Assembly: GCA_027484825.1 (NCBI GenBank)
Contig: JAIXSE010000013.1
Span: forward strand, 1-64,000
Direction: 5' to 3'
Length of the DNA: 64,000 nucleotides
Origin: Rubrivivax sp.
GTDB taxonomy: Bacteria; Pseudomonadota; Gammaproteobacteria; Burkholderiales; Burkholderiaceae_C
Numbering within the stretch: the stretch's first letter is position 1; each line of letters opens with the position of its first letter. This document shows, piece by piece, positions 45,913 through 56,194 of this stretch. A program made the translations under genes and the position numbers. Below the pieces are notes generated by a model. That model did not search any database, was not told where the DNA came from, and saw nothing but the letters and a program-made list of their open reading frames with translations.

Positions 45913-47075
45913 TCGACGCCATGCGTCCAGCCCGGCACGTTCACGTAATAACGAAGCGCCCGGCCAGCCCCCGCGGTCCAGAGAACGCCGGAGGAGACCA
46001 GCGCCGTCAGGTCCCGGGTGGCCGTGGCCTTGGAGGTGCCGGTCATCTTCATGTATTTGTCGGCATTCAGCCCGCCCAGAAAACCGCCATCGCCGTCGTC
46101 CAGCAGCCGCTGGACCACTTTGCGTGAACGCTCCTGGGTGAGGTGGCTGGCATGCTGGTCCCAGAAGGCGCGTTTGAGCAAGGCACTCTGGATGACACCG
46201 CTGGCGTGTCGGCAGGCCGCCGCAAACTGCTGCACCAGCCAGCGGACCCAGGACGTCACATCCAGATCGCCCCGCTGGGCCTGATTGAGCTGGTCGTAAT
46301 ACGCCTTGCGGGACGTCAGCAACTGACCGGAGAGACTGTACAGACGCACCGAGCCGCCCTGGTGCTGCGCCAGCGCCAGATCCATCACTGCACGGCCCAG
46401 CCGGCCATTGCCGTCCTCGAAAGGATGGATGCTCTCAAACCAGAGATGCGCGATGGCAGCGCGCGCCAGTCCATCCAGTGGTGTGGACGTGCGAGCCGGT
46501 GCGCGCAGGTCGGGCGGCGTTGTGGCGGCGAACCAGGCCAAAAAACGGTCCATTTCCGACCGGACCTGGTCGGAGGGCGGGGCCTGGTAGTGCACCACTT
46601 CCCGGCCTGGCCGACCGCTGACAATCTGCATCGGGTCTTCGTGGTCCCGATAGCGCCCCACGGCAATGCGCACGATGCCGGAGGTGCCGCCGGGGAACAG
46701 CGCGGATTGCCACCGGCAGAGGCGGTCTTGGTCCAGCGGCTCGTTGATGGCGGTCACCGCGTCGTTGACGATGTCGACCAGGCCGTCCACATGACGGTCG
46801 ATGACGCCGTCCTCCGACAGACCCAGGCGCCGCATGACCGAGGACCGGACCACCTCAGCCGCCAGCGCTTCTCCTTCGATCGCGGCCGTGGCCACCACTT
46901 CCTTGGAGAAGGCTTCCAGGGTCACCTGGTTGGCCTGGTCAATACCGATGGCGTGCGCCCGCCCTTCCAACTCACCCAGCGCCCGATGGGCGTCTGCCAG
47001 GTCGGCAAGCGCCGCGGTGCTGTCGAAGTGGAAATGGGGCCATTCGGGCCGCTGCCAGATGTACATGAGCCGCAT
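45861..47075 (-). CDS. Fic family protein with C-terminal winged helix
   Basis: 404 residues. N-terminal Fic_N region (YIWQRPEWPHFHFDS), the inhibitory helix motif TAAIEGE, which fits (S/T)xxxE(G/N), the Fic core HPFEDGNGRLGR (catalytic His, phosphate-binding loop), and a C-terminal winged HTH (MKMTGTSKATATRDLTALVSSGVLWTAGAGRALRYYV). Family activity is AMPylation from ATP, kept off by the inhibitory Glu. The HTH plus the operator array at its own start suggest self-regulation. The ATG at 47075 is preferred; TTG at 47084 and ATG at 47066 are alternatives. Confidence 0.88.
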   Translation of the reverse strand: MRLMYIWQRPEWPHFHFDSTAALADLADAHRALGELEGRAHAIGIDQANQVTLEAFSKEVVATAAIEGEALAAEVVRSSVMRRLGLSEDGVIDRHVDGLVDIVNDAVTAINEPLDQDRLCRWQSALFPGGTSGIVRIAVGRYRDHEDPMQIVSGRPGREVVHYQAPPSDQVRSEMDRFLAWFAATTPPDLRAPARTSTPLDGLARAAIAHLWFESIHPFEDGNGRLGRAVMDLALAQHQGGSVRLYSLSGQLLTSRKAYYDQLNQAQRGDLDVTSWVRWLVQQFAAACRHASGVIQSALLKRAFWDQHASHLTQERSRKVVQRLLDDGDGGFLGGLNADKYMKMTGTSKATATRDLTALVSSGVLWTAGAGRALRYYVNVPGWTHGVDQSSTAPPADSSAQSSS

Positions 47076-47192
47076 CTTAGCCAAATCGGCTCATGATGTG
47101 AGCCGATTTATATCATTTGCGGCTCATATTTTGAGCCGTATACATTAATTTCCGGCTCACATTCTGAGCCGTATCGTCGATTTTTCGGCTCA
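47066..47192 (-). promoter_or_regulatory. 33-bp-phased operator array upstream of fic
   Basis: Half-sites TGAGCCG occur at 47066, 47099, 47132 and 47165, and CGGCTCA at 47087, 47120, 47153 and 47186: exactly every 33 bp, about three helical turns. They form three full palindromes CGGCTCA-N5-TGAGCCG and are separated by AT-rich 14-bp spacers. The first half-site lies within the first fic codons. From 47193 to 47364 follows the katG leader, where no further site was recognised. Confidence 0.9.
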
Positions 47193-47250
47193 TCAGAAGC
47201 GTCGACCTGTCTAGATGACAGCTCAACCTTGTCACTATCACCGCCATTGA

Positions 47251-49572
<2,322 letters not shown>

Positions 49573-49584
49573 CGGTCCCCGATC

Positions 49585-49621
49585 AAAAGGGCGCCTGACT
49601 TTTTCGGTCAGGCGCCCTTTT
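49585..49621 (+). terminator. Rho-independent terminator of katG
   Basis: 15-bp perfect stem (AAAAGGGCGCCTGAC / GTCAGGCGCCCTTTT) with a TTTTTCG loop, running into a T-tract. The A-run on the far side also makes it usable for the convergent tautomerase gene. Confidence 0.95.
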
Positions 49622-49678
49622 TTCGTCCCTGCCCACGCGCGGCGGGCGAGTCGCTCAAGCCCGCCGTCGGCGGGACCG

Positions 49679-49870
49679 TCATTTCTGCTTGTCGCTCCAA
49701 AGCACGCCGCCCGTGGCCCAGTTCTGACGGGCCACATCAAAAAACACCACATCCACGGCGTCCGGGCTGCCGCCCAGCACCCGCACGCAGGCGGCGGTCA
49801 GTTCCTTGGCCAGCTCGGCCTTCTGTTCCGGGGTGCGGCCTTCAAAGAGTTCTACGCGCAAAGTCGGCAT
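49679..49870 (-). CDS. 4-oxalocrotonate tautomerase family protein
   Basis: 63 residues. MPTLRVELFEGRTPEQKAELAKELTAACVRVLG: Pro1 after Met removal is the catalytic base of the family. The length matches single-domain tautomerases. Start at 49870 chosen so that Pro follows Met directly. Substrate unknown. The 230 bp to the next gene (49871-50100) show nothing recognised. Confidence 0.85.
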   Translation of the reverse strand: MPTLRVELFEGRTPEQKAELAKELTAACVRVLGGSPDAVDVVFFDVARQNWATGGVLWSDKQK

Positions 49871-50100
49871 ATCAAGATCTTTCGGTTGAAGGCCGCCATT
49901 GTGCAAGAGGGGGGCATGACAGAGGCTTCGCCACAGGAAGACGGACCGTCCGTGACTTCCGTCACAAACGGTTTGAACACACTCGTGCTGCCGTCTAACT
50001 CAATCCCCCTGAGTGGTGAGCGTTTTCGGCATCGACACCCATGGCGAGCCCTTGGCTTCGCTGACAGAATGCCGCCAATAAAGATGAAGGATTAACTGAA

Positions 50101-50610
50101 ATGTCGGGACCTGCAGACCAACGATTTGCGGCACCAGAAGCCTATGTAGATGACGTGACCGGAGCCGCCGGACCGGCGCTGGCCGGGCGGGGCACTCGCT
50201 TGCTGGCCGCCATCCTGGACGGACTGATTCTGGGCGGCGCCGTATGGGCGCTGACCACTGTGCCGGCCCTGGCCAGCTTGCTGGTGCCGAAAGAAGAGAG
50301 CTTTCTCTCCTTCAACTGGGGCGCGCTGGTGGTCGGCTACCCGCTGTTCCTGCTGGTGCAGGGCTGGTGCCTGCTGCAACGCGGCCAGACCCTGGGCAAG
50401 ATGATCTGCGGCATCCGCATCGTGCGCACCGACGGCTCCAAGGCAGACGCCTTCCGCCTGCTGGGCCTGCGTTACGGCGTGGGCTACCTGACCACGGTCA
50501 GCACTGCCCTGTCAGGCATCTACGGCATCATCGATTCGCTGCTGATCTTCCGCGAATCCCGTCAATGTCTGCATGACAACATCGCAGACACGAAGGTGAT
50601 CAAGCTCTGA
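50101..50610 (+). CDS. RDD-family membrane protein
   Basis: 169 residues. LAGRGTRLLAAILDGLILGG carries the Arg-Asp pair of the RDD family, followed by further transmembrane helices and the motif QRGQTLGKMICGIRIVRTDGS. First gene of a head-to-tail chain that continues to 57564. Some RDD proteins act in ion transport; no specific role can be given. Confidence 0.8.
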   Translation: MSGPADQRFAAPEAYVDDVTGAAGPALAGRGTRLLAAILDGLILGGAVWALTTVPALASLLVPKEESFLSFNWGALVVGYPLFLLVQGWCLLQRGQTLGKMICGIRIVRTDGSKADAFRLLGLRYGVGYLTTVSTALSGIYGIIDSLLIFRESRQCLHDNIADTKVIKL

Positions 50611-50612
50611 GC

Positions 50613-51332
50613 GTGACCCCCACCGCTTCGGACCTGCGGGTCGACACCCTGGCGCCGGTCGAGACGCCAGAAGGCATCGTGCTGTCGCTGCGCCCGGCGG
50701 GCCTGGTGTCGCGCAGCATGGCGTTTCTGGTCGACCTGCTGATCCGCCTGCTGATCGACGCCGGCCTGGCGATGGCTCTGGTGCCGATGGGACGCATGGG
50801 CATCGGGCTGCTGCTCATCGGCATGTTCGCGGTGGAATGGCTCTATCCGATCTTCTTCGAGCTGACCCGATCCGGTGCGCCCCCCGGCAAGCGGATGTTC
50901 GGTCTGCGCGTGGTGATGGACACCGGCCTGCCGATCACGCCGGCCGCATCCGTCACCCGCAACCTGCTGCGTGCGGCCGACTTCCTGCCGCTGGGGTATG
51001 CCTTCGGCATCATCACCCTGCTGCTGAACCGCGAATGCAAACGCCTGGGCGACCTGGCCGCCGGCACCCTCGTGGTCTATGCCGCCCCGGTGGTGCTGCA
51101 TGACGAGCCGCCGCAAGTGCCCAGCCTTGCGCCCGCACGTGCATTGAACCAGCAGGAACAGGCCGCCATTCGCGCCTGGGCGGGACGGGCCAAACGCCTG
51201 ACGCCCCAGCGTTTTGAAGAGCTCGCCCTGCTGGCCGCCCCCGTGCTGCCGCCGCCGAAACCGGACGATCCCCCCCGCAGCCCGTCCGAGCGTCTGCTTG
51301 GCGTGGCCCAGTGGTTGATGGGACAACGCTGA
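50613..51332 (+). CDS. RDD-family membrane protein
   Basis: 239 residues, GTG start 3 bp after the preceding stop. PAGLVSRSMAFLVDLLIRLL, then SGAPPGKRMFGLRVVMDTGLPI and LNRECKRLGDLAAGTLVVYA, all typical of RDD proteins in MoxR/DUF58 clusters. About four membrane helices and a cytoplasmic C-terminal tail with PPPKPDDPPRSP. Its stop overlaps the SpoIIM start. Confidence 0.82.
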   Translation: MTPTASDLRVDTLAPVETPEGIVLSLRPAGLVSRSMAFLVDLLIRLLIDAGLAMALVPMGRMGIGLLLIGMFAVEWLYPIFFELTRSGAPPGKRMFGLRVVMDTGLPITPAASVTRNLLRAADFLPLGYAFGIITLLLNRECKRLGDLAAGTLVVYAAPVVLHDEPPQVPSLAPARALNQQEQAAIRAWAGRAKRLTPQRFEELALLAAPVLPPPKPDDPPRSPSERLLGVAQWLMGQR

Positions 51333-52300
51333 TGACCCCGATCCGTTTCGAAGCCGAATACCGCGGCATGTGGGACGCCTTCGCCGAGCAATTGAAGGTG
51401 GCCGAGGCTGGCAAGCCGGTGGACGGCGCCCTGCTGGCCTCCCGCTACCGCCGGGTCTGTGAGCACCTGGCGCTGGCGCAGTCCCGCGCTTATCCCATCC
51501 ATCTGCTGGCACGGCTGGAGTCACTGGCGCAGGACGCTCACCGCATCCTCTATCGACGCCAGGACTACGGCCTGGCGGCATTGGGCCATCTGCTGCGCGT
51601 CACGCTGCCACAGACGGTCCGGGACCAGCGCCGCTACGTGCTGCTGGCCTTCCTGCTGTTCACCGTGCCGCTGATCATCTGCTTCCTGATGGCCTGGCTG
51701 TCTCCGGACTTTGCACTGCGGGTGATGGACGCCCAGCAACTGCGCAACATGTCCGCCATGTACAGCGACGGCCGCGGTGCCGTCGGCCGCATGCGTGAAG
51801 CCACCACCGATTGGCAGATGTTCGGCTTCTACATCTTCAACAACATCGGCATCGGCCTGCGCTGTTTCGGCGCCGGCATCCTGGCCGGTGTTGGCAGTGC
51901 CTTCGTGCTGCTGTTCAACGGGCTGCAGATCGGCACCGTCGCCGGGTATTTGCAGCGCGAAGGCCTGGGCCACAACTTCTGGCCTTTCGTGGCCACCCAC
52001 TCGGCCTTCGAGCTGACCGGCATCGTGCTGTCCGGCGCCGCCGGCCTGCGCATGGGGCTGAGCTGGCTGTCGCCGGGGCGGCGCAGTCGGCTGGAGGCCC
52101 TCAAGCTGGCGGCGCGCGAGTCGATTCCGGTCATCTATGCCGCCTTCTTCCTGCTGCTGGTGGCAGCCGGCTTTGAAGCCTTCTGGTCCTCGGCCGCCTG
52201 GGTCGAACCCTGGGTGAAGTTCCTGGTGGCCGGTCTGTGCTGGCTGCTGGTGCTGCTGTGGTTGGGTTTCATGGGACGGGGAGTGCAGCGTGCGGGTTGA
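51332..52300 (+). CDS. SpoIIM-family membrane protein
   Basis: 322 residues. A soluble helical N-terminus (MTPIRFEAEYRGMWDAFAEQL) and at least five membrane helices; NNIGIGLRCFGAGILAGVGSAFVLLFNGLQIG and THSAFELTGIVLSGAAGLRMG are the conserved SpoIIM core. The name is by homology only; this organism is not a spore former. In such clusters its function is unknown. Confidence 0.82.
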   Translation: MTPIRFEAEYRGMWDAFAEQLKVAEAGKPVDGALLASRYRRVCEHLALAQSRAYPIHLLARLESLAQDAHRILYRRQDYGLAALGHLLRVTLPQTVRDQRRYVLLAFLLFTVPLIICFLMAWLSPDFALRVMDAQQLRNMSAMYSDGRGAVGRMREATTDWQMFGFYIFNNIGIGLRCFGAGILAGVGSAFVLLFNGLQIGTVAGYLQREGLGHNFWPFVATHSAFELTGIVLSGAAGLRMGLSWLSPGRRSRLEALKLAARESIPVIYAAFFLLLVAAGFEAFWSSAAWVEPWVKFLVAGLCWLLVLLWLGFMGRGVQRAG

Positions 52301-53036
52301 AGGTCTTGCGGTCATGCTGCGTCCGCGCAGCCCCTACGAAGCGTGCGACCTGGGCCTGGCGCTGGTGCGCCGCCATGCGCGTTCGATCTGGCGCTGCTAC
52401 GCGCCGCTGCTGCTGGCAGTGGCAACTCTGGCGATGTGCATGGTGGAGGTGGCCGACTGGCTGCCGGTGTTCATCCTCTTCTGGCTCAAGCCGTGGCTGG
52501 ACCGGACCCTGCTGTTCGTGCTGTCGCGCGCCGTGTTCGGGCAGGCCACGCGCTGGTCGGACCTGTGGGCGGCGCGGCGCATGGTGTGGGGCGGTCAGTT
52601 CTTCCGCACCCTGCTGTGGCGGCGTTTCTCGCCCTGGCGCGCCTACACCCAGCCCATCGAGCAGCTCGAAGGCCAGACCGGCAGCCGCCGGCGCAAGCGC
52701 ACAACCCTGATGCTCAAGGACAACCGCGGCGCCGCCACCGCCCTGCAGGTGGCCTTCGCCCATGCGGAAGGGGTGCTGGTCTATGCCCTGCTGGGCCTGG
52801 TGTGGTGGATGGCGCCCGAGGACAGCCGCAAGGATGTGATGGACTGGCTGCTGCATCTGGGCGGCGACGGCACACATGCGCTGAGCAAAGACCTTCTCAC
52901 CAGCGGCTTCTACGCCGCGGTGGTGCTGTTCCTGGAGCCCTTCTATGTGGCCGCCGGTTTTGCGATGTACCTGAACCGGCGCGTGGCGCTGGAGGCATGG
53001 GACATCGAACAGGAGTTCCGTCGTGCTTTTGTGTGA
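52290..53036 (+). CDS. Membrane protein of a MoxR-associated cluster, unknown function
   Basis: 248 residues, GTG start overlapping SpoIIM by 11 bp. LRPRSPYEACDLGLALVRRHARSIWRCYAPLLL, then several membrane helices, with LEPFYVAAGFAMYLNRRVALEAWDIEQEFRR at the end, a segment shared with DUF4129-partner proteins. No catalytic motif seen. Confidence 0.75.
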   Translation: MRVEGLAVMLRPRSPYEACDLGLALVRRHARSIWRCYAPLLLAVATLAMCMVEVADWLPVFILFWLKPWLDRTLLFVLSRAVFGQATRWSDLWAARRMVWGGQFFRTLLWRRFSPWRAYTQPIEQLEGQTGSRRRKRTTLMLKDNRGAATALQVAFAHAEGVLVYALLGLVWWMAPEDSRKDVMDWLLHLGGDGTHALSKDLLTSGFYAAVVLFLEPFYVAAGFAMYLNRRVALEAWDIEQEFRRAFV

Positions 53037-53850
53037 GGGCGTTGTGACGCCGAGGACGATGGCTCGCGCGAGGACACCGGTCCTGGTGATGGCGGCTGCC
53101 CTGGTGCTGCTGCATTCGCAGTCCCGCGCCGCAGACGCGGGCGACGTCAAGCCGGCGCAAAAGTCCGGGACCCGCGTGATGATGGTCTCCCCCAGGTCCC
53201 CGGCCGCCAGCGAGGTGCAAGCCGCCGCTTCGACAGTGGCCGCGGACCCGCTGATGGGGGGCGAGGACAAGGTCCGGTACCTGCGATTCAAGAAGAGCGA
53301 CGAGCCCGCCAAGAAAGAGGATCGCACCCGCACGCCGCCCACCGGCTGGTGGGTGGAACTGATCCAGAACCTGGGCACCGGAATGCGCATCGCCATCTGG
53401 CTGGTCGGCGCGGCGCTGTTCATCTGGGTGCTGCTGCGGCTGCGGGACTGGCTGAAGCTGCGCGGTGCCCCGGTGGCGGTGGCGGCGGTGGCACCGACCC
53501 ATGTCGGGTCGCTGGACATTCGCCCCGAAAGCCTGCCCGAGCATATTGGCGCCGCTGCGCGCGAGTTGTGGCAGCGCGGCCAGCCGCGGGCGGCTCTGTC
53601 GCTGCTGTATCGCGGCGCCCTGTCGCGGCTGGTGCATGAGCATGCGGTGCCGATCCGCGCCGCCAGCACCGAGAGCGACTGCCTCACCCTGTCGGAGCCG
53701 CGCCTGGCGCCATCGGCTCACCGCTTCCTGTCGCAGCTCGTGGCGGGGTGGCAGACCGTGGCCTATGCGGGTCGTGACATGGATCCACTGGACTTCGAGC
53801 AGCTCTGCGCCGGCTTTGATGCCCACCTGGGCACGGGAGCTGCTGCATGA
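53023..53850 (+). CDS. DUF4129-domain protein
   Basis: 275 residues: signal-like hydrophobic N-terminus (VLVMAAALVLLHSQSRA), a periplasmic segment, one central membrane helix (IAIWLVGAALFIWVLLRL), and a cytoplasmic DUF4129 domain (HIGAAARELWQRGQPRAALSLLYRGALSRLVHEHAV...DCLTLSEPRL). A GTG start gives a 14-bp overlap with the gene before. DUF4129 is seen with MoxR/DUF58 systems; activity unknown. Confidence 0.8.
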   Translation: MLLCEGVVTPRTMARARTPVLVMAAALVLLHSQSRAADAGDVKPAQKSGTRVMMVSPRSPAASEVQAAASTVAADPLMGGEDKVRYLRFKKSDEPAKKEDRTRTPPTGWWVELIQNLGTGMRIAIWLVGAALFIWVLLRLRDWLKLRGAPVAVAAVAPTHVGSLDIRPESLPEHIGAAARELWQRGQPRAALSLLYRGALSRLVHEHAVPIRAASTESDCLTLSEPRLAPSAHRFLSQLVAGWQTVAYAGRDMDPLDFEQLCAGFDAHLGTGAAA

Positions 53851-55217
53851 CCCGCGAACGCCTGTTAGGGCTGCTGGGGCTGATCGCGATCGCCCTGGGT
53901 GCCTGGTGGCTGACGGCCAACACCGAGTGGGCGGACCGCCCGGTTTGGCGGGACGCGCACGGAGAAGCCAAGACCAACCCCGTCTACGCCACTGAACAGC
54001 TGCTGCGCAAGCTGGGCATGCAGGCCGAGCATCGGGACACGCTGGAGCAGTTGCCGCCGCCCACTGCGCGGCTGGTGATGCTGTCGGACGACTGGTCCGT
54101 TGTCCCCGGGCGTGCCGAGCAATTGCGGCAGTGGGTGCAGAACGGCGGTCATCTGGTGCTGCTGACCGCCTCGACCTGGCATGAGACGCCCTTGGGTGAA
54201 TGGATCCCGATCGACAGGTCGTTTGTCAACGAAATCCAGGGGCAATCCCGCCCGGCCGTTCCCCCGGTTCCCTCGGTCGCCCCCAGCGGCCCGTCGGCCC
54301 GGCAAGGTGACACGGCGCACGAGGACGAGGACGAGGACTGCGACGAAGACTGTGACGAGGACAGCGCCGACGACAGCGACGCCGAGGACGAGGAGGCGGA
54401 CACCACCGCTGCCGCGCCGCCCGCGACGACCGCAGGTCCCGCCGCACCCGCAGTGCCTGCTGCCGGTGCGGCCTCGCAGGCGGCAGCAGACGACGACATG
54501 ATGGCGTTCTCGGTCTGGGATCAGTGCAACCTGTTCCAGTCCAACATGCGGCTGAAGGTCACCGGCAACCATCGCACGCGGTGGGCGGTGTATCAGCGCC
54601 CGGGCGCTCAGGCCCTGCGCGTGGACGTGGGCCGAGGCAGCGTCACGGTGCTCAACACCCTGCAGCGCGCCTTCATGGAGACGCAGATCCTGCAGTGTGA
54701 TCATGCCGTGCTGCTCAGCTCGGCCCTGCAGGCCGAACCCGGCGCCACCGTCTGGTTCTACCTGAGCGAAAAGCGCGAAGCGCTGGTGCCCTGGCTTTGG
54801 CATCACGGCTGGATCGCCGCCGTGCTGGCGGCCCTGACGCTGGCCGCCGCCATGTGGCGCCGCGCCGTGCGCCTCGGCCCGGACCTGCCGGTGCCGCCGC
54901 GCCTGCGTCGCTCCATCGCCGAGCAGGTCCGCGGCATGGGCCACTATCTCTACCGCCACGGCAGTGAAGCGCTGATGCTGGCGCAGCAGCGCGCGCTGGA
55001 AAGCACAGCCGCCCGTCGGCTGGCCGACTATGCGCGCCACCCGCTGCCCGAGCGGGCGCGCCGCATCGCGCAGGCCACCGGCGTGTCCGAACCCGATTTG
55101 CTGGCGGCGCTGTCCGCCAAGTTCTGCACCCGTGCGGAGCTGCCGCCACGCCTGCAGATTCTTGAACTGGCCCGCCGCCGCCTCCAGACCCAACCCCAAG
55201 AAAGACCTCCTCAATGA
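53847..55217 (+). CDS. DUF4350-domain membrane protein with acidic insertion
   Basis: 456 residues. One N-terminal membrane helix, a DUF4350 fold (TNPVYATEQLLRKLGMQAEHRDTLEQLP; QWVQNGGHLVLLTAS), an insertion (131-215) with a nearly continuous Asp/Glu run at 158-185, a second membrane helix near 330-345 (HHGWIAAVLAALTLAAAMW), and a cytoplasmic C-terminal helical region. The 4-bp overlaps on both sides show tight coupling with DUF4129 and MoxR. The insertion may bind Ca2+ (inference). Confidence 0.8.
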   Translation: MTRERLLGLLGLIAIALGAWWLTANTEWADRPVWRDAHGEAKTNPVYATEQLLRKLGMQAEHRDTLEQLPPPTARLVMLSDDWSVVPGRAEQLRQWVQNGGHLVLLTASTWHETPLGEWIPIDRSFVNEIQGQSRPAVPPVPSVAPSGPSARQGDTAHEDEDEDCDEDCDEDSADDSDAEDEEADTTAAAPPATTAGPAAPAVPAAGAASQAAADDDMMAFSVWDQCNLFQSNMRLKVTGNHRTRWAVYQRPGAQALRVDVGRGSVTVLNTLQRAFMETQILQCDHAVLLSSALQAEPGATVWFYLSEKREALVPWLWHHGWIAAVLAALTLAAAMWRRAVRLGPDLPVPPRLRRSIAEQVRGMGHYLYRHGSEALMLAQQRALESTAARRLADYARHPLPERARRIAQATGVSEPDLLAALSAKFCTRAELPPRLQILELARRRLQTQPQERPPQ

Positions 55218-56194
55218 TCAAGCCCGAAGAGCTCAAGCTGGCAACGCAATGGCTGCATACGCTGCGCCAGGAAATCAGCAAGGCCGTGGTGGGCCAGACC
55301 GCCGTGGTGGAACAGTTGCTTGTTGCCGTCGTGGCCTCCGGTCACGTGCTGGTGGAAGGCGTGCCGGGCCTGGGCAAGACGCTGCTGGCCCGCGCACTGG
55401 CGCAAGCCGTGCGGCTGCAATATGCCCGCCTGCAGTTCACACCGGACCTGATGCCGGCCGACGTCATCGGCCACAGCGTGCTGGACGACACCGGCGGCGG
55501 CCTGGGCCGTCTGCGGGTGCGCAAGGGTCCGGTCTTCACCAATCTGCTGCTGGCCGATGAAATCAACCGCGCCCCGGCCAAGACCCAGAGCGCGCTGCTG
55601 GAAGTGATGCAGGAGTTCCAGGCCACGCTCGAAGGCCAGACGCTGGCACTGCCGCGGCCGTTCATGGTGATGGCCACCCAGAACCCGGTGGACACCGAAG
55701 GCACCTACCCACTGCCCGAAGCGCAGCTGGACCGCTTCCTGCTGAAGATCCTGATCGGCTACCCCACCCATGCGGAAGAGACCGCGGTGGTGGAACTGGT
55801 GACGACCGGCCGCGCCGGCCACGAACTGCCGCTGGATGCGGTGCAGCCGGTGCTGGACGATGTGCAGGTGCAGGAACTGCAGCGCCTGGCCGGGCTGGTG
55901 CATGCCGACACCAAGGTCATCGACTATGCCGTGCGGGTGGTGCGCGCGACGCGCAACTGGCCGGGCCTGGAGTTCGGCGCCGGACCGCGGGCCAGTGTGG
56001 CGCTGGTGCGCGCCGCTCGTGCGGTGGCGCTGATCAACGGCCGCGACTTCATCACGCCGGACGACATCGCCCGCCAGGCCCTGGCCGTCCTGCGCCATCG
56101 CGTCACCATGGCGCCGGACGCGCAGATCGAAGGTCGCGACCTGGATGAGCTGCTTCAGGCCGCGCTGCAGAGCGTGGAGGCGCCGCGCCTCTGA
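55214..56194 (+). CDS. MoxR-family AAA+ ATPase
   Basis: 326 residues. Walker A GVPGLGKT (49-56), Walker B LLLADEINRAPAKTQSALLEVMQE, sensor 1 MATQNPVDTEGTYPLPEAQLDRF, sensor 2 region near GAGPRASVALVRAARAVALI. MoxR ATPases act as chaperones or metal/cofactor inserters with partner DUF58 or vWA proteins; the partner DUF58 gene follows directly. Confidence 0.93.
   Translation: MIKPEELKLATQWLHTLRQEISKAVVGQTAVVEQLLVAVVASGHVLVEGVPGLGKTLLARALAQAVRLQYARLQFTPDLMPADVIGHSVLDDTGGGLGRLRVRKGPVFTNLLLADEINRAPAKTQSALLEVMQEFQATLEGQTLALPRPFMVMATQNPVDTEGTYPLPEAQLDRFLLKILIGYPTHAEETAVVELVTTGRAGHELPLDAVQPVLDDVQVQELQRLAGLVHADTKVIDYAVRVVRATRNWPGLEFGAGPRASVALVRAARAVALINGRDFITPDDIARQALAVLRHRVTMAPDAQIEGRDLDELLQAALQSVEAPRL

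Noticed and set aside
47066-47192. CRISPR array
   Set aside because: The 33-bp regularity comes from short palindromic half-sites with AT-rich 14-bp spacers; there are no long repeats, no spacers of usual length and no cas genes. An operator array fits better.
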